This document shows, in pieces, positions 29,964-41,493 of a stretch of 64,000 bases of DNA. Origin of the DNA: Epithemia pelagica. Its lineage: Eukaryota; Bacillariophyta; Bacillariophyceae; Surirellales; Surirellaceae. The stretch is taken from the NCBI GenBank assembly GCA_946965045.2, contig OX337241.1, forward strand, positions 2,165,744-2,229,743. Reading direction: 5' to 3'. The translations under genes and the position numbers were made by a program. The notes beneath the pieces were generated by a model. The model had not been told where the DNA came from and made no database searches. It worked only from the letters and a program-made list of their open reading frames with translations. Numbering within the stretch: the first letter of the stretch is position 1; every line of letters starts with the position of its first letter.

Positions 29964-31035
29964 GTAATTTCGGGTACCGGAGCATGTGGTACTAGACCCC
30001 TGGCGAACGCTCACTACCAATCTCTCGTTGTTTGTCATATAGATAATTGCAAGGATGATGAAGAATGAAAAAAGCATCCAGGAGGAAATCCTCTCAAAAG
30101 GGAAAGACTAGAAGATTTTGCCATCCGAGGAGCACGTCTCACCCATGGGAGCAACAGTGGGACACCTGTAGTTGTGGAGCAATTTCGAAAGGAACTCTGC
30201 GGAGTTGGTGGAAACAATTGTCTTTGGTGTTCGCCTGAGTACGAACAACTTTTCACGAAAGAACTCGTATCTAGAATAAACCAAATAATCAAGGACATCT
30301 CGAATCGAGGAAGAATCCAAACGAAATTCCTGGAGAAGGAGGATTTGAACTCATCGGTTGCGGTTGAGTGTCTCATGTAGACAATTGCAAGGGACGACAA
30401 TGAACTCGAAAGGATGGAGGAGAATCTTGACTTTCTCTCAAAAGCAACAGACTCGAAGAGCGTATCATCCAAAAAGCTCCAAGACATTCTTTGGTGGTCA
30501 TTGAACTACGAAAAACAAAAAGTCAAGAAACGACAACTGGTATCCAGTACAAAGCACAAGCCAAAAACGAAATTCTTGGGCGAGAAGACTGTTGACTCGG
30601 TAAGGGGTTTCCAAAGTGGAACAATGAGTGGCTCCTAGTCCAAGAGAAAAAAAAAATGAGTTTGGGGTCCTAGCGTATGTCCTATCGAGTTTCGGGCGTC
30701 CAGAAGACATGGAATAGTAGGACCAACCAGAGACTACATCCTTTGCTGTAATCCTAGTCTCCCTACTACTTGTCATTATTTTTTCCAGTCCCCAAGCCTG
30801 ACTTCCAGGCCTGACTTGGAATCCAACAAATAGAAGTATTGCATGGCAACGACTCCAGGGAAACTTGAAATGGATATGGCTGGTGGAAGCTAGTTTCGGG
30901 ATCGAGGAGTCGTGCCGTCGGACCTTTATGACACAACGACACCATGGCCACGACGTAACCAGCACCACATGAGACATGAGGTGCCGAACGCTTCATAATT
31001 CACAACCACACATCACATCACTGTCCACAACCACC

Positions 31036-31233
31036 ATGGTCTGCGCTCCCTCCACACTCCCACCCGAAGGGCACCAGCTCCTTGCCCAAGACACACACGT
31101 GACAATCGAAGAACAAGTGCGGGTCCGCCTGACCTTTCAATCAAGATTTGCTGCAAAATTGGGAGACTCTCTGGGAGGACTGCAACGCATCTTGATTCTC
31201 AACCGTTGTTGCGAGTGGACACACAACATTTGA
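31036..31233 (+). pseudogene. N-terminal part of a hypothetical gene (paired with 39449-39842)
   Basis: ATG in good context (ACCATGG) opens MVCAPSTLPP and runs through HVTIEEQVRVRLTF. Then homology to the block B copy ends and unrelated sequence follows to a stop. Block B holds the continuation of this domain but has a frameshift just where this copy is intact. Neither copy is whole. Function not recognised. Confidence 0.45.
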
Positions 31234-31620
31234 CATGGCTGCATTGTGTGGTTGGGATTGGACCAGGCTTGTGCCCTTTGGAGCGATTGTTGTTTCGTGG
31301 CCGTCAAGGAGCCAACAGGGGTGCCACACCTTGCCAGTCTAATCCTGCGAGTAAAATGCTGTAAGATCGTAACACTTACCGGAACAAGGGCATGCAGTAC
31401 CTTCCCTCCCCAGGTTTTCGCCCAGACTGTCAATTATGGCAAAAAATGCGACGCGTTCCTTCTTGTAGTTCCAGCATGCATCTCTACAACAATAGTCCTC
31501 TCCCGCTCTGCAACACTGTTGGGTGGGACATACTAGATGCCGATGGAGCATGTGGCGCAATATTCAATAGCAACTGGGTAGCTCATGAGACACAAAATAC
31601 GGCTTCATGAAACCAAGGCA
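31234..31620. other. Intergenic DNA between block A and the second SDR
   Basis: No supported gene. From about 31605 the sequence aligns with 13430 onwards of locus 1 (AAGGCAATRGATAGGCGC), marking where the duplicated block resumes. Confidence 0.5.
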
Positions 31621-31802
31621 ATGGATAGGCGCATTCGTATCCAACATCTATAGAGAGGTAAACCACATCGACACACTCAATTCTCCATCGGGAACATCTT
31701 TTCCCCTAACGCTGAAAACTGAACGACTGTGTGGATTATGGAGTGTCGACTTATGTTGTCATTATGCTTTGAACAGGTAGACCAATGACCATCCAAGACA
31801 CG

Positions 31803-32834
31803 TTACAGCTCGAATTCAAACCTCGTTTGTTTCGCAAGCTCCATCAATTCGTCGTCCGTGACTGTTTTGGCCAGTTTGGTGCGTTTCAACCACACCAGCA
31901 CGTCAGTCCAGGAATCGGGAAGCGATATCATGAACTGAACGGCACCGCTCATACCACCCACGAGATACCGTGTCTGTGGCATGGAGGATCGCATCGCGTG
32001 GACCACGGCTCGTGACGTGACACGCGGTGACTGACTGTGATCCAAAATGGTTTTGGCCACCGATCGCATGCCAATCTCCTCGGTTTGGGCATAGACACCC
32101 TTGCCTCGGAACTTGAGGATATCTTGGAAATGAGTCATGATTGGTGTCATGATGATACCGGGCTCCAAAATGGACACATGGACCCCCAATCCATAGACTT
32201 CACGTCGTAAGGAATCCATCATGGCCTCGACGGCATATTTGGAACTAGAATAGGCTGACACAAATGGTGTTGCCAGACGACCAGCAATGGATGTGTTGCT
32301 CACGATACGTCCTTTGCGACGTCGAATCAAGGGAAGAAAGGCTTGCGTCACTTGAAGCAAGCCAAAGTAGTTGACTTCAAAGATTTGACGCACGGTCTGC
32401 GTGGAAATGTGCTCCACACTCAGACCCTCATTCTCTGCAGTCTGTCCTGAAACACCAGCATTGTTAAATAACCCGTACAAGCCATGGTCGTCGCCCACAA
32501 TCGATCGGACTTCCTCCACCGCTGCCTGGATTTGTTCTGGCTTGGTCACATCCAATAAAATGGGTTTGATCTTGGACGGATCAATCTCAAACTTGGTGGC
32601 CGATTGCAACAATTCCTCTCCATGCTCCAGTTTGCGAACTCCACAAAAGACGGTAAAGCCTTCCTTGGCCAACGTCAAGGCAGCATGCTTGCCAATGCCC
32701 GTATGCGCTCCAGTGACCACAATGGCATCGCCTTCTTCAATTGGAAGAAAGGACGAGGAGCGCAGATACCAGGCAACCTGATACGATACGACTGCGACCA
32801 AAAGGCTGACGGTGAACGTGCGAAGGGAAAGCAT
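31803..32834 (-). CDS. Membrane-anchored short-chain dehydrogenase/reductase (locus 2, intact)
   Basis: The predicted protein is 343 aa. An N-terminal hydrophobic anchor (about 5-24) precedes a classical SDR domain. It has TGAHTGIG (41-48) for cofactor binding and CGVRK after strand 2, whose basic residue favours NADP(H). NNAG is at 124-127, the catalytic Ser at 182 (NTSIAG), YSSSK (Tyr195, Lys199) and LEPGIIMTP. Overall it resembles retinol and 17-beta-hydroxysteroid dehydrogenases of the SDR9C type, so a lipid alcohol or ketone is a plausible substrate. It is the intact counterpart of the remnant at 13616-14395 and lies next to the Patched-like gene in the same orientation. Confidence 0.9.
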   Translation of the reverse strand: MLSLRTFTVSLLVAVVSYQVAWYLRSSSFLPIEEGDAIVVTGAHTGIGKHAALTLAKEGFTVFCGVRKLEHGEELLQSATKFEIDPSKIKPILLDVTKPEQIQAAVEEVRSIVGDDHGLYGLFNNAGVSGQTAENEGLSVEHISTQTVRQIFEVNYFGLLQVTQAFLPLIRRRKGRIVSNTSIAGRLATPFVSAYSSSKYAVEAMMDSLRREVYGLGVHVSILEPGIIMTPIMTHFQDILKFRGKGVYAQTEEIGMRSVAKTILDHSQSPRVTSRAVVHAMRSSMPQTRYLVGGMSGAVQFMISLPDSWTDVLVWLKRTKLAKTVTDDELMELAKQTRFEFEL

Positions 32835-33468
32835 CAGGGGCGCTTTGATGATGTATCAAGCAGAGGATCAAGATAACTAAGGTCTTGTTGTGGAAAGATT
32901 GTGTCAATTTTTCCTTACGACGAGGAGGACTGACTCGACCACGCGTCTTGGAATATCCCTGGCCTCTCTTGGTCCAACGCAGCCGTCGAAACGACAGCCA
33001 CACTTCTTCCAGCAACACTGGTCACTGGTGGATACCTCCACAACAACGGACCATTCGGAGGAAACGGCCGAATTAACGTCAGAAACCATGTCCGCAATTC
33101 ATGATTTGAATGCTTCTCTCACTTACTACGTTTAGATCGTATCGATCGACTCATCGCGTTCGCGGTTCGCGGGTGAACCGACGGAGAAATGCCATGTCAT
33201 GCTTTCTTCAATTCAATGACGACGTAAAGCGCAAACGGAGAAACCTGGGATTCCCACTGGGATGGCGCATTGACATAGGGTCCACCAGCTACCCTCCAAA
33301 TCCGTTTTCTCTACCCTCAAGCGGTTTCTGAGTCGTGGGTTTTCGTGATTCGGTTTTTTTAACAAGGACTACATACGTCAATCTACTCCGTCTCGAATTC
33401 TCACGAATACGTATGACTCTCGAAACGCTTGGAAGTCCCATTTCTTCCTTTTGGAACCCTCTGAGTAG
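32835..33468. other. Upstream region of the second SDR
   Basis: About 630 bp between the SDR start and the TIR element. Short ORFs only; presumably the SDR promoter. Confidence 0.4.
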
Positions 33469-34320
33469 CTAGTGTCTATTCTACCCCGGTTTGTCCTCAT
33501 ATTATGAGGACAGCGCTTGTCCTCATATGAGGACAATCCTACTAAAATCACATCTACGTAGACCACAGTAGCTTTTGTACGAAGCTATCGACAAAAAATG
33601 TAACCCAACCATGGGAATCTGCCGTTCTACCAAAAAAATGAACAACTAAAATAGAAAAGTAATAGACCACAATCAACCATTATGTTCTATGTTTATGTGG
33701 CAAGACACTACGTGTGTTGGAAAATGCATCCATCCAGTTTATGTAGGGCAAATCCAACCATTTTGTCGAGGGAGTTCAACTGTCTTCACAGACACTGGCG
33801 GATTTGACTCTCCCACTGCACTTTCCTGGTTCCCTGAAGGTGTGTGTGCTTCCTGTACATGAACTGTTGGGGTGCAGGAGGCTCAGACGCCACATTTGAC
33901 CCTGTATTGGTGTCGAATGCTGTTACGGTCTCAGAATTTTCCTCTGTTGTGATGGAGGCTTGTTTTGGCTGAATTCTCTCAATCTGATGCCTCAATCAGG
34001 CAAAGGACAACTGGTCATCAACACTAGGGATAATAACACTCATCAGGTTGATTGTCTTCTGTTTTATCCCCTCCAAACACTCAGTTTAGAAAATCACCAT
34101 CGCTCGAACATGGATGAATTCTGTTTTTGATACTGTATCGTCACTACTCATCACAATTAAAGCATGAGAATATCATGGGGTACGTTTTCAAGTATGGAGA
34201 TTACGAATCTGAACTTAAAAACCACTTAGGAGTACATGATTGATTTGATATTCTTCTTTTGAAAGTGTACTCATATGAGGATTTGTCCTCATATGAGTAC
34301 CGGGGTAGAATAGACACTAG
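33469..34320. mobile_element. Small non-autonomous DNA transposon (MITE-like, 852 bp)
   Basis: Perfect 22-bp terminal inverted repeats: CTAGTGTCTATTCTACCCCGGT at the left and its exact complement at 34299-34320. Next to each end lie palindromes built from GTCCTCATATGAGGAC. The outer bases CTAG may be a 4-bp target duplication, or TA the duplication of a mariner-type insertion. The interior has no transposase; the longest ORF is 69 aa. It sits between the SDR and the Patched-like gene. Confidence 0.75.
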
Positions 34321-34484
34321 AGCTCTGCCAATCAATTCGAGCATCCTGTATCCTGTACAACGATGCAGCCCCGTTCAGGTCTAAGGACCTATACGTCGTC
34401 TTCTAACGATAAGAACAAACAAGCAACAAACAAACCGTATCTATAAACAATTCTATTCATTCAATAAGACTACCTTGGTGGTGA

Positions 34485-37467
34485 CTACACATCGGAACGA
34501 TTTGTTCGGACGGTTGTTGCCATGGCTTCGTCCTTGCCAACATCCGACTCGGACGACGACAAGGACACCGTGGGTGTATTTTCAGGACCAACAAGTGACA
34601 ACACCACAGGTAGGAGAATCAAACCGTGACCAACACCCAACGTCACCAAGCCCACAAAGGCAATGAAAATCGTATAAAAGATGGTACTCGTCGAAAAGGC
34701 CAAGGGCAAGGTTCCCATAAAGGTCGAAATCCCACCAATCAAGACAGATGCACCCATGGTTCTCAACATTTCCACAACCTTTTCTTCGCGGTTGCCCGAC
34801 GACTCATAGTATCGCAACAAGACGTGCAAGATAAAGTCCACCAACAATCCAATCGACATGACCAAGGCAATGTAACTCACGGCATTCACGTAAACACCTG
34901 CCCATTGCATCACACCCAACAAATCAATGTACAACAAACAAATCATGGGAAGCACAAACAAGGCTCCCGTCCAATGGGGAACAAACACGAGAGCTACACC
35001 CGTCACTGCCACCACTCCCAATACAGTTGTCAAAATCAGCTCGTCCACCGACACGGCATAAAACTCCCAAATATCATAAATGCCATCGTAGGAAAAGAAC
35101 CTCCACTCCGACTGGCCAGCATTAATGGGTTGGCGCGAGGTCACGGATCGCTGATCTTTCAAGGTGTCAATTTGATCGTTCACATCTTCAATGTCCACAT
35201 TGTCCATTTGAAGTTCCACACGAGACGCAATAATGTGACCACTCGTCTCATTTCGCACAATGTGATCCGCATACAGGTCAAAGTACACAAGATCAGACAA
35301 GAAGACGTCCAGTTGTTGCGCAAAGTCCAGTGTCGACAAGGTACCAGTCTCATCTTGTGCCACAAAAGCTTTGAAGTCACGAAGCCAAAAGAACTCCGGT
35401 TGCTCCTCAATCGCCGAAATGGACACAAGATCATTCACATAGGCTTCCATTTGTTCTTGAATATCCTCTTGCGACTGATCCACAAAACGAAAGTACACAT
35501 AGGGGGCTACCGTACTTCGAGCGGTATACTCGTCCAGGGAATCCAAAAAGTCGGTCACATAGGAATCGTCTGGCATCACGTCCGAAAACTCAAACTCTTG
35601 CGTCAAATTGGATGCACTCAAGGAACAAACAATTGCCAATGCAACAAACGAGCCAAGCACGACAACCTTGACCACAGGTTTCATCAAAAAGTTGGCATTC
35701 CGGACCATAAATGCATCCACAAAGGTCCCAGTGTGTTTGGAAGTACTTGTTGTTGCTTGATTTGGCGCAGAACTTGTTGTTTCGTCTTGTTGCTCTTGGT
35801 CATTGTCGGGTTTGGCCGTGATGCAGGTGCAGCAATCACGACGTCCCTCTTGGATCCGACGAGCATCCAGCACCAGACAACCAACGAAAAAGGTCAGTTG
35901 GTACAGGTAAATAAAGATAATTGTTGGAAAGGCATACAAGCACAACCAATACACGGCTGGAATGCTCGACAAACAACCCAGACCAAAGGCCAGGACAGAT
36001 GTCAACGTTGTCAAGGTAATGGAAAGACCGGCATCTTCAATGGTGTCCTGAATGCGTTCCGTAATTTCCTTGTCTTCGCTGGTACGGGAAAAGGCTCCAT
36101 ACACAATAAAGGCGTCGTCCAGACCAATGCCAAAAATGACAAAGGGAAGGATCTGCGTCATGGAGGTGAAGCTAACACCGATAATAAACAAGAGACCAAA
36201 GCCCGAAAAGAGACTCAACAAGACCGATAGGACAGCGGAAAAGCCCAACAAACTTTGTGACCGAACCTTATCCTTCTTCCAAAACACCAATGCTGTGAAG
36301 ATGGACATAATTACAAAGACAATCGGAATCAATGGAATGTCTCGTACAATGGCACGTTCGAATCTGTAGTAACACAAGAGAGAAAACCATGCATCCATGA
36401 GCATCAAAAACCAGACTACAACCATGTTATTTTTATACAGTCACACGTACTCATCCCCAAAGGATCGTTCCGCCAAAACTTCGAGGCGCAAGTTGTTATC
36501 CTCGATTGCCTCGAGTGCATCACTCAAGGAATGAATCGCATCCAGGGCGTCCTCTTCAAAGTCTTCCACCTCTTCCTCATCCGTACCCGGCAAGGCAAAA
36601 ATGATGGAATAGGACTGGGCCGACACCAATGTCCCATCGGAATTACGCTCTGGTTTTCCAAAGACTCCATTTTCCGATACCGGACTGCCATTCGGAAAGG
36701 TCTCGGCCGACATGGCTTGAATCGCTTCTTGATCGGAACCGACTTCTTGTTGAAAGATGGTTGTCATCAAGTTCCAAAAGTTGACGACACCATCAATCTC
36801 GCAGGTGGTCTCACCCGTGGTGGGATCCTTGTATGTGCTCTTGGCACAAATGCGATCGTACCCAGGGACCGCACGCACGGTATCCAAGGCTTGAAAGACA
36901 CGATCCAGCTGAGATTGTCCCAAGACATTGGCGCCATTGGCATGAAAGAAGAGAACAAAATCACGAGATTCTACTGGAAAACCTGGTTTGGCCTGTTCAA
37001 TCCAATCACTGTGCTGGACCGGTTTCGAATTGGCCGGTGTCCACAGTTTGTCCTCGTCCACATCCAAGGTAAAGTTCGTAAAGAGACCCACGACCAACAA
37101 CATCAAGGACAGACATGTGACGGCGAGAATGGTGCGTTTGGGATGGGTGGCGGAAATTTGCGTCACACGCTGCAATGAGGCAACAATGGGAGCATGGAGG
37201 TACAAGACTCCACGAGTCCACATGTCCGACCAAGTGTTGGACGGGAGAGTGTGGTTCGCATCAGAGTCTGCAAGACCAGAATGAAAATACCCATTAGTTC
37301 ATGCTCGTTCCAGTATTTGATCTCAAAATGCATCGTTTTTCTAACTTACCTTGGTCGGATGAGGTTGGACTGTCATCGGAAGGCGTGATGTTGTCGTCAA
37401 GGACCACAGATTCCATCTTTGTCAGGGTCGTGTCATGCATGTTGGAAGTTTCCTCTTGGAGGCTCAT
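34485..37467 (-). CDS. Patched/NPC1-like RND transporter with sterol-sensing domain, three exons
   Basis: Exons 37467-37350, 37267-36451 and 36363-34485 join to 937 codons. Introns are 82 nt (GTAAGT...TTGCAG) and 87 nt (GTACGT...CTACAG). The second has length 3n and contains the TGA at 36441-36443, so that stop is removed by splicing to give GDEFERAIVRDIPLI. The protein has TM1 (about 82-103) and DVDEDKLWTP, then a first lumenal domain. A sterol-sensing-type bundle follows, with GIGLDDAFIVYGAF (the GxGxDD motif of Patched and Dispatched). A seventh helix, a second lumenal domain with many acidic residues, and helices including SIGLLVDFILHVLLRYYESS complete it. Family members move sterols or other lipids using ion gradients. 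A partial copy is at 14394-15247. Confidence 0.88.
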
Positions 37468-38149
37468 CTTGATTTATTTCTTTTTTTGTTGTCTTGGTTT
37501 TGATTTTTATGAGCCTCATACCATTGTATCCAATCTTTTTCGTTGGAAGATGACAAGCATGATGTAAGAACTATAGAAACTAGTTGGGGAATGATCCTGT
37601 TGCTTCCCAACTTGTTTGTGGGAATCAAGTCCATGTTTTGGATTGTTCTCGTATGATCGTTTGGCTGTGAATGTGAACATGATTTTCTTGTCGGCACCCA
37701 CGAGGGCGACAAGGAGGAAGGACGCTTGTTTGTCTCTGCCAAGAAGCACCGCGATGCCTTGACGATATAGTGTCGAAGGATCCCGAATGTTCCTACTCGT
37801 GACGTAGATGCTGTCTTTGCTCTTTGTCGTCTAGGTTGAGGCACATTAGACAGACAATGATTTTGTTCCAGTCGAATCCTCCACAATCCACAACACAACA
37901 AACCACACCACAACAACAAGAGAGAAAGGTGTTGGAACAATCAGGAAGCATCGCACAAAATGAGAGGAGAGCGAAAACGTGGCAGATCGTAATTGAGTGT
38001 CCCCCAAAAGGCCGGCAGAGCGTGCGTTCCGGCGTGCCGCCATTTGGACTATGAATCAAAGTGTACAATCATGTCCCGTCACGGCGCGGAGAGACTATAC
38101 GGACGGTCTACGAAAAAATCTGAAAAGGACAACCTCTAGCGACTAGGGC
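37468..38149. other. Upstream region of the Patched-like gene
   Basis: ORFs on the minus strand (up to 158 aa, with a hydrophobic start) lack recognisable domains and consistent frame. I treat this as promoter and unassigned DNA. Confidence 0.35.
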
Positions 38150-38430
38150 TATCAAACTTAGGTACTCAGATTTTTAGCGTAGTTTCTAAAGAAGTTTAGG
38201 TGAAACTTAGGTTTTGAAGTTTAGGTAGTTTAGGTAGCTCTGAAAAATGGCTCCTTCCCTCAACTACACGGAAGATCACTGGACGTTGACACCAACATTC
38301 ACAGACAGGCATTCAATTTATAGGCTAAATATTTAAAGGACCACCCGAAACTTCGGTAGGGCAAAAGCAGCAACATGAAACTTTGGATAAACTTAGGTAC
38401 CGAAGTTTAGGACAAGAAACTTCGACGATG
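38150..38430. repeat. Degenerate GTTTAGGT / ACTTAGGT repeats
   Basis: The phrase (A/G)A(A/G)(C/T)TTAGGT recurs irregularly at about 38155-38235 and again at about 38390-38412. The spacing is not constant. It is unlike a telomere array, which would be regular TTAGGG. Confidence 0.5.
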
Positions 38431-39448
38431 AAACTTGATACCTATACTAGCGACAACGACAGTCCGAAAACACTTGAAATGGTTCATCATCAGCATGGAT
38501 TCGAAGACTCTCATCGTTCCTATTGACGGTGTCGAGCAGAAAGAGACAATCGGAAATGAAGTAGGATACAACAATCTACTCGATTGCTACAGTGTTGTTT
38601 GCCTCAGGGATACTAAAAAATACGAATATCCGTGACTTTTATTCCCTCGTTCATGGCCACACGTACACACTGGGTCCTCCACACAGTCAGTCAACAGCAT
38701 CCTGCATTCATTCAGCAGCAGTAGGTAAGGACGGTTGGAACTTTGCCTTTCTTTGGTTCCTTCGTTGTGTTTTTGATTGTGTATCTGTATTCGATTTTGA
38801 GTACAGCAACTGTCTGGCAGTACATATTGGTGGAGATTGAGCTAACGAACGACACGAACACAGAACACAAAGAAATTGACAGAAAAGTCACTCGTCCACA
38901 TCTTGCTGATTCTTATCTGAATGCTGATACAGGAATCCTCACAATCATGACAGACGTGAATGATCGATGGCACTTCTTCTGGCTCGGCAAGATGTTGTTA
39001 CGATAGGAAGCCACCAAATCAGAAACTATGCATCTGATACGACATTCGCTCGATAAACCTGACAGCAATGTGTCTACCCCAAGTTTTTTCTTGAATCGAG
39101 CATGTTGAAATGATCTGTTCTCAAGGCTTGATAGTATTGCGGACGTGAGCTCATTTGATGAACAGGATGGCAAGGACAGAGACTCGGAACGGCAAAATGA
39201 TGCTTCTTGGTTTTGGTCGATGGCCTTGTCCAGAACCATGACTTAAAGAGTTTGCGATCTCGGAGACCCTTGCCGCCCATCCGGCGAGGATCTTCCATGT
39301 CCATCCTGCACGACAAGGTTAGCCTGCCCCTACCAACCAGACTTGTGAAGAATAGTTCAAAAGGTCATCGAACCCGAACTCCCGTAGCCTTTTTCTGCCG
39401 CACGGCGTGCTTCGACGAGGTTCCTCATGGACTACGGAGTACGGGGGG
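38431..39448. other. Intergenic DNA without recognisable gene
   Basis: Only short ORFs (up to about 110 aa) without domains. A GTAAGG...TACAG pair at about 38724-38807 could be an intron of an unrecognised transcript, but the flanking frames give no support. Confidence 0.35.
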
Positions 39449-39842
39449 CAGACGGCTGAGAAAGGTCGTACTCGCCGACTCGGGGAGGCAGTAGACCAGT
39501 TCCATGGTCCCCGCGTACGTTCCGCCCGGCTGGGTCACGGCCTAATCCGCGTGCACGACAAAATGGCCTTGCTCATCGACGGAAAACTGTACGCCTCTGG
39601 TGGCAGTGTCAAAGGCCAAATTTACTTGCCGTTCCGTCCTTCCACGTTTGTCCCAAATGTAGCCAATGATGCGTTGATTGGAAATGGCAAGCGACCCCTT
39701 GGTCAGCAGGAACAAGTAGTTGGCACGCTTGTGTGGGGTGCGTAGGTTGCGAAAGGTCAGGCGGACCCGCACTTGTTCTTCGATTGTCACGTGCGTGTCT
39801 TGGGCGAGGAGCTGGTGCCAGTGTGGAGGGAGCGCAGCCCAT
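39449..39842 (-). pseudogene. Hypothetical gene copy in block B, frameshifted
   Basis: The start MGCAPSTL matches the block A copy (31036). Eleven bases are missing relative to block A, so the frame breaks. The next frame carries a well-formed domain: VTIEEQVRVRLTF, RANYLFLLTKGSLAISNQRI, GYIWDKRG, RQVNLAFDTATRG and GHFVVHAD. A TAG (39542-39544) follows, and the same frame then reads AVTQPGGTYAGTMELVY. The beta-rich pattern suggests a small globular domain; no family is recognised. Confidence 0.5.
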
Positions 39843-40995
39843 GGTGGTTGTGGACTGTGATGTGATGTGTGGTTGTCAATTATGAAGCGTTCGGCACCTC
39901 ATGTCTCATGTGGTGTTGGTTGCGTCGTGGCCATGGTGTCGTTGTGTCATAAAAGTCCGACGGCACGACTCCTCGATCCCGAAACTACCTTCCACCAGCT
40001 ATATCCATTTCAAGTTTCCCTGTAGTCGTTGCCATGCAATACTTCTATTTGTTGGATTCCAAGTCAGGCCTGGAAGTCAGGCTTGGGGACTGGAAAAAAT
40101 AATGACAAGTAGTAGGGAGACTAGGATTACAGCAAAGGATGTAGTCTCTGGTTGGTCCTACTATTCCATGTCTTCTGGACGCCCGAGACTCAATAGGACG
40201 TACGCTAGGACCCCAAACTCATTTTTTTCTCTTGGAGCCACTCATTGTTCCATTTTGGAAACCCCTTACCGAGTCAGCAGTCTTCTCACCCAAGAATTTC
40301 GTTTTTTGGCTTGTGCTTTGTACTGGATACCAGTTGTTGCTTCTTGACTTGTTGTTTTTCGTAGTTCAATGACCACCAAAGACTGTCTTGGAGCTTTTTG
40401 GATGATACGCTCTTCGAGTCTTTTGCTTTTGAGAGAAAGTCAAGATTCTCCTCCATCCTTTTGAGTTCATTGTCGTCCCTTGCAATTGTCTACATGAGAC
40501 ACTCAACCGCAACCGATGAGTTCAAATCCTCCTTCTCCAGGAATTTCGTTTGGATTCTTCCTCGATTCGAGGTGTCCTTGATTATTTGGTTTATTCGAGA
40601 TACGAGTTCTTTCGTGAAAACTTGTTCGTACTCAGGCGAACACCAAAGACAGTCGTTTCCACCAACTCCGCAGAGTTCCTTTCGAAATTGCTCCACAACT
40701 GTAAAGCTATTCCGGAAGGAACTCGGCGCAATTGGTGAAAACGAGAGTCTTTGGTATTCGCCGGAGTACAACGAAAACTCGTACAAGATCTTGTATCTAG
40801 AATAGAGGAAGAATCAAAACAAAACTCCTGGAGAAGAAGGATGTTAATTCGGTTGAGGTGGACATAAAGTGGAACAGTTTCAAATCGCTCACCTTTCGTG
40901 TTCGTTCACATAATGGGTCATCTCCCTTCTTCTTGCGTTGCTTTGCACTCTCTGAATCTTACTCTGGTGTGTGGTGTGATTATTATTTGTTTCAG

Positions 40996-41097
40996 TTAAA
41001 CCATCCTCGGAAGACTATCACCGCCTAGTGGTGGAGAGTGAACAATACCAATCGCAGCGCTTCCGTTTGCGAAAACAAGCCTTGATAATTGATCAAG
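40996..41097 (+). pseudogene. 102-nt exon-like unit (block B, + strand)
   Basis: Bounded by TTTCAG and GGTAAT like those in block A, and the same length. Encodes KPSSEDYHRLVVESEQYQ ... FRLRKQALII. Downstream frames are broken. Confidence 0.5.
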
Positions 41098-41493
41098 GTA
41101 ATTTCGGGTACCGGAGCATGTGGTACTACCTAGACCCCTGGCGAACGCTCACTACCAATCTCTCGTTGTTTGTCATATAGATAATTGCAAGGATGACGAA
41201 GAACGAAAAAAAGCATCCAGGAGGAAATCGACTTTCTCAAAAGGGAAAGACTAGAAGAGCTTGCCATCCGAGGATCACGTCTCACTGTGCTCCTTTGCAA
41301 GGATGACGAATAACGAAAAAAGCATCCAGGAGAATCGACTTTCTCAAAAGGGAAAGACTAGAAGTGTTTGCCATCCGAGGATTTTGCGTTCTTTTTCTTC
41401 CTTGCACTTTTCTACATGTCAAAAAAAAGATAGAAAGTGAGTGTTTGCCAAGAGTCATACAATAGTACCGCATGCACCAGCACCCGACATTAC

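Larger units (their letters stand above)
28915..31140 (+). repeat. Repeat block A (partner of 39745-42440)
   Basis: Three segments match block B. 28915-29480 and about 30172-31140 are inverted relative to B, while the middle (about 29562-30115) has the same orientation as in B. The block contains two 102-nt exon-like units, a 48-bp hairpin and the start of a hypothetical gene. Apart from these, the ORFs are short and broken. Confidence 0.8.

Noticed and set aside
30498-30977. 159-aa minus-strand ORF, also present inverted at 39901-40347
   Set aside because: Conserved only because the DNA is duplicated; differences between copies include frameshifts and no domain is seen.
34626-36230. 534-aa plus-strand ORF
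   Set aside because: It lies exactly opposite the Patched-like exon 3, has a Gln/His/Lys-biased composition without domains, and is explained as the antisense of a long conserved coding frame.
36441-36443. Nonsense mutation in the Patched-like gene
   Set aside because: The TGA is inside an 87-nt intron with GTACGT and CTACAG borders; removing it restores a conserved phrase.
38150-38430. Interstitial telomere repeats
   Set aside because: The TTAGGT phrases are irregular and not TTAGGG arrays.
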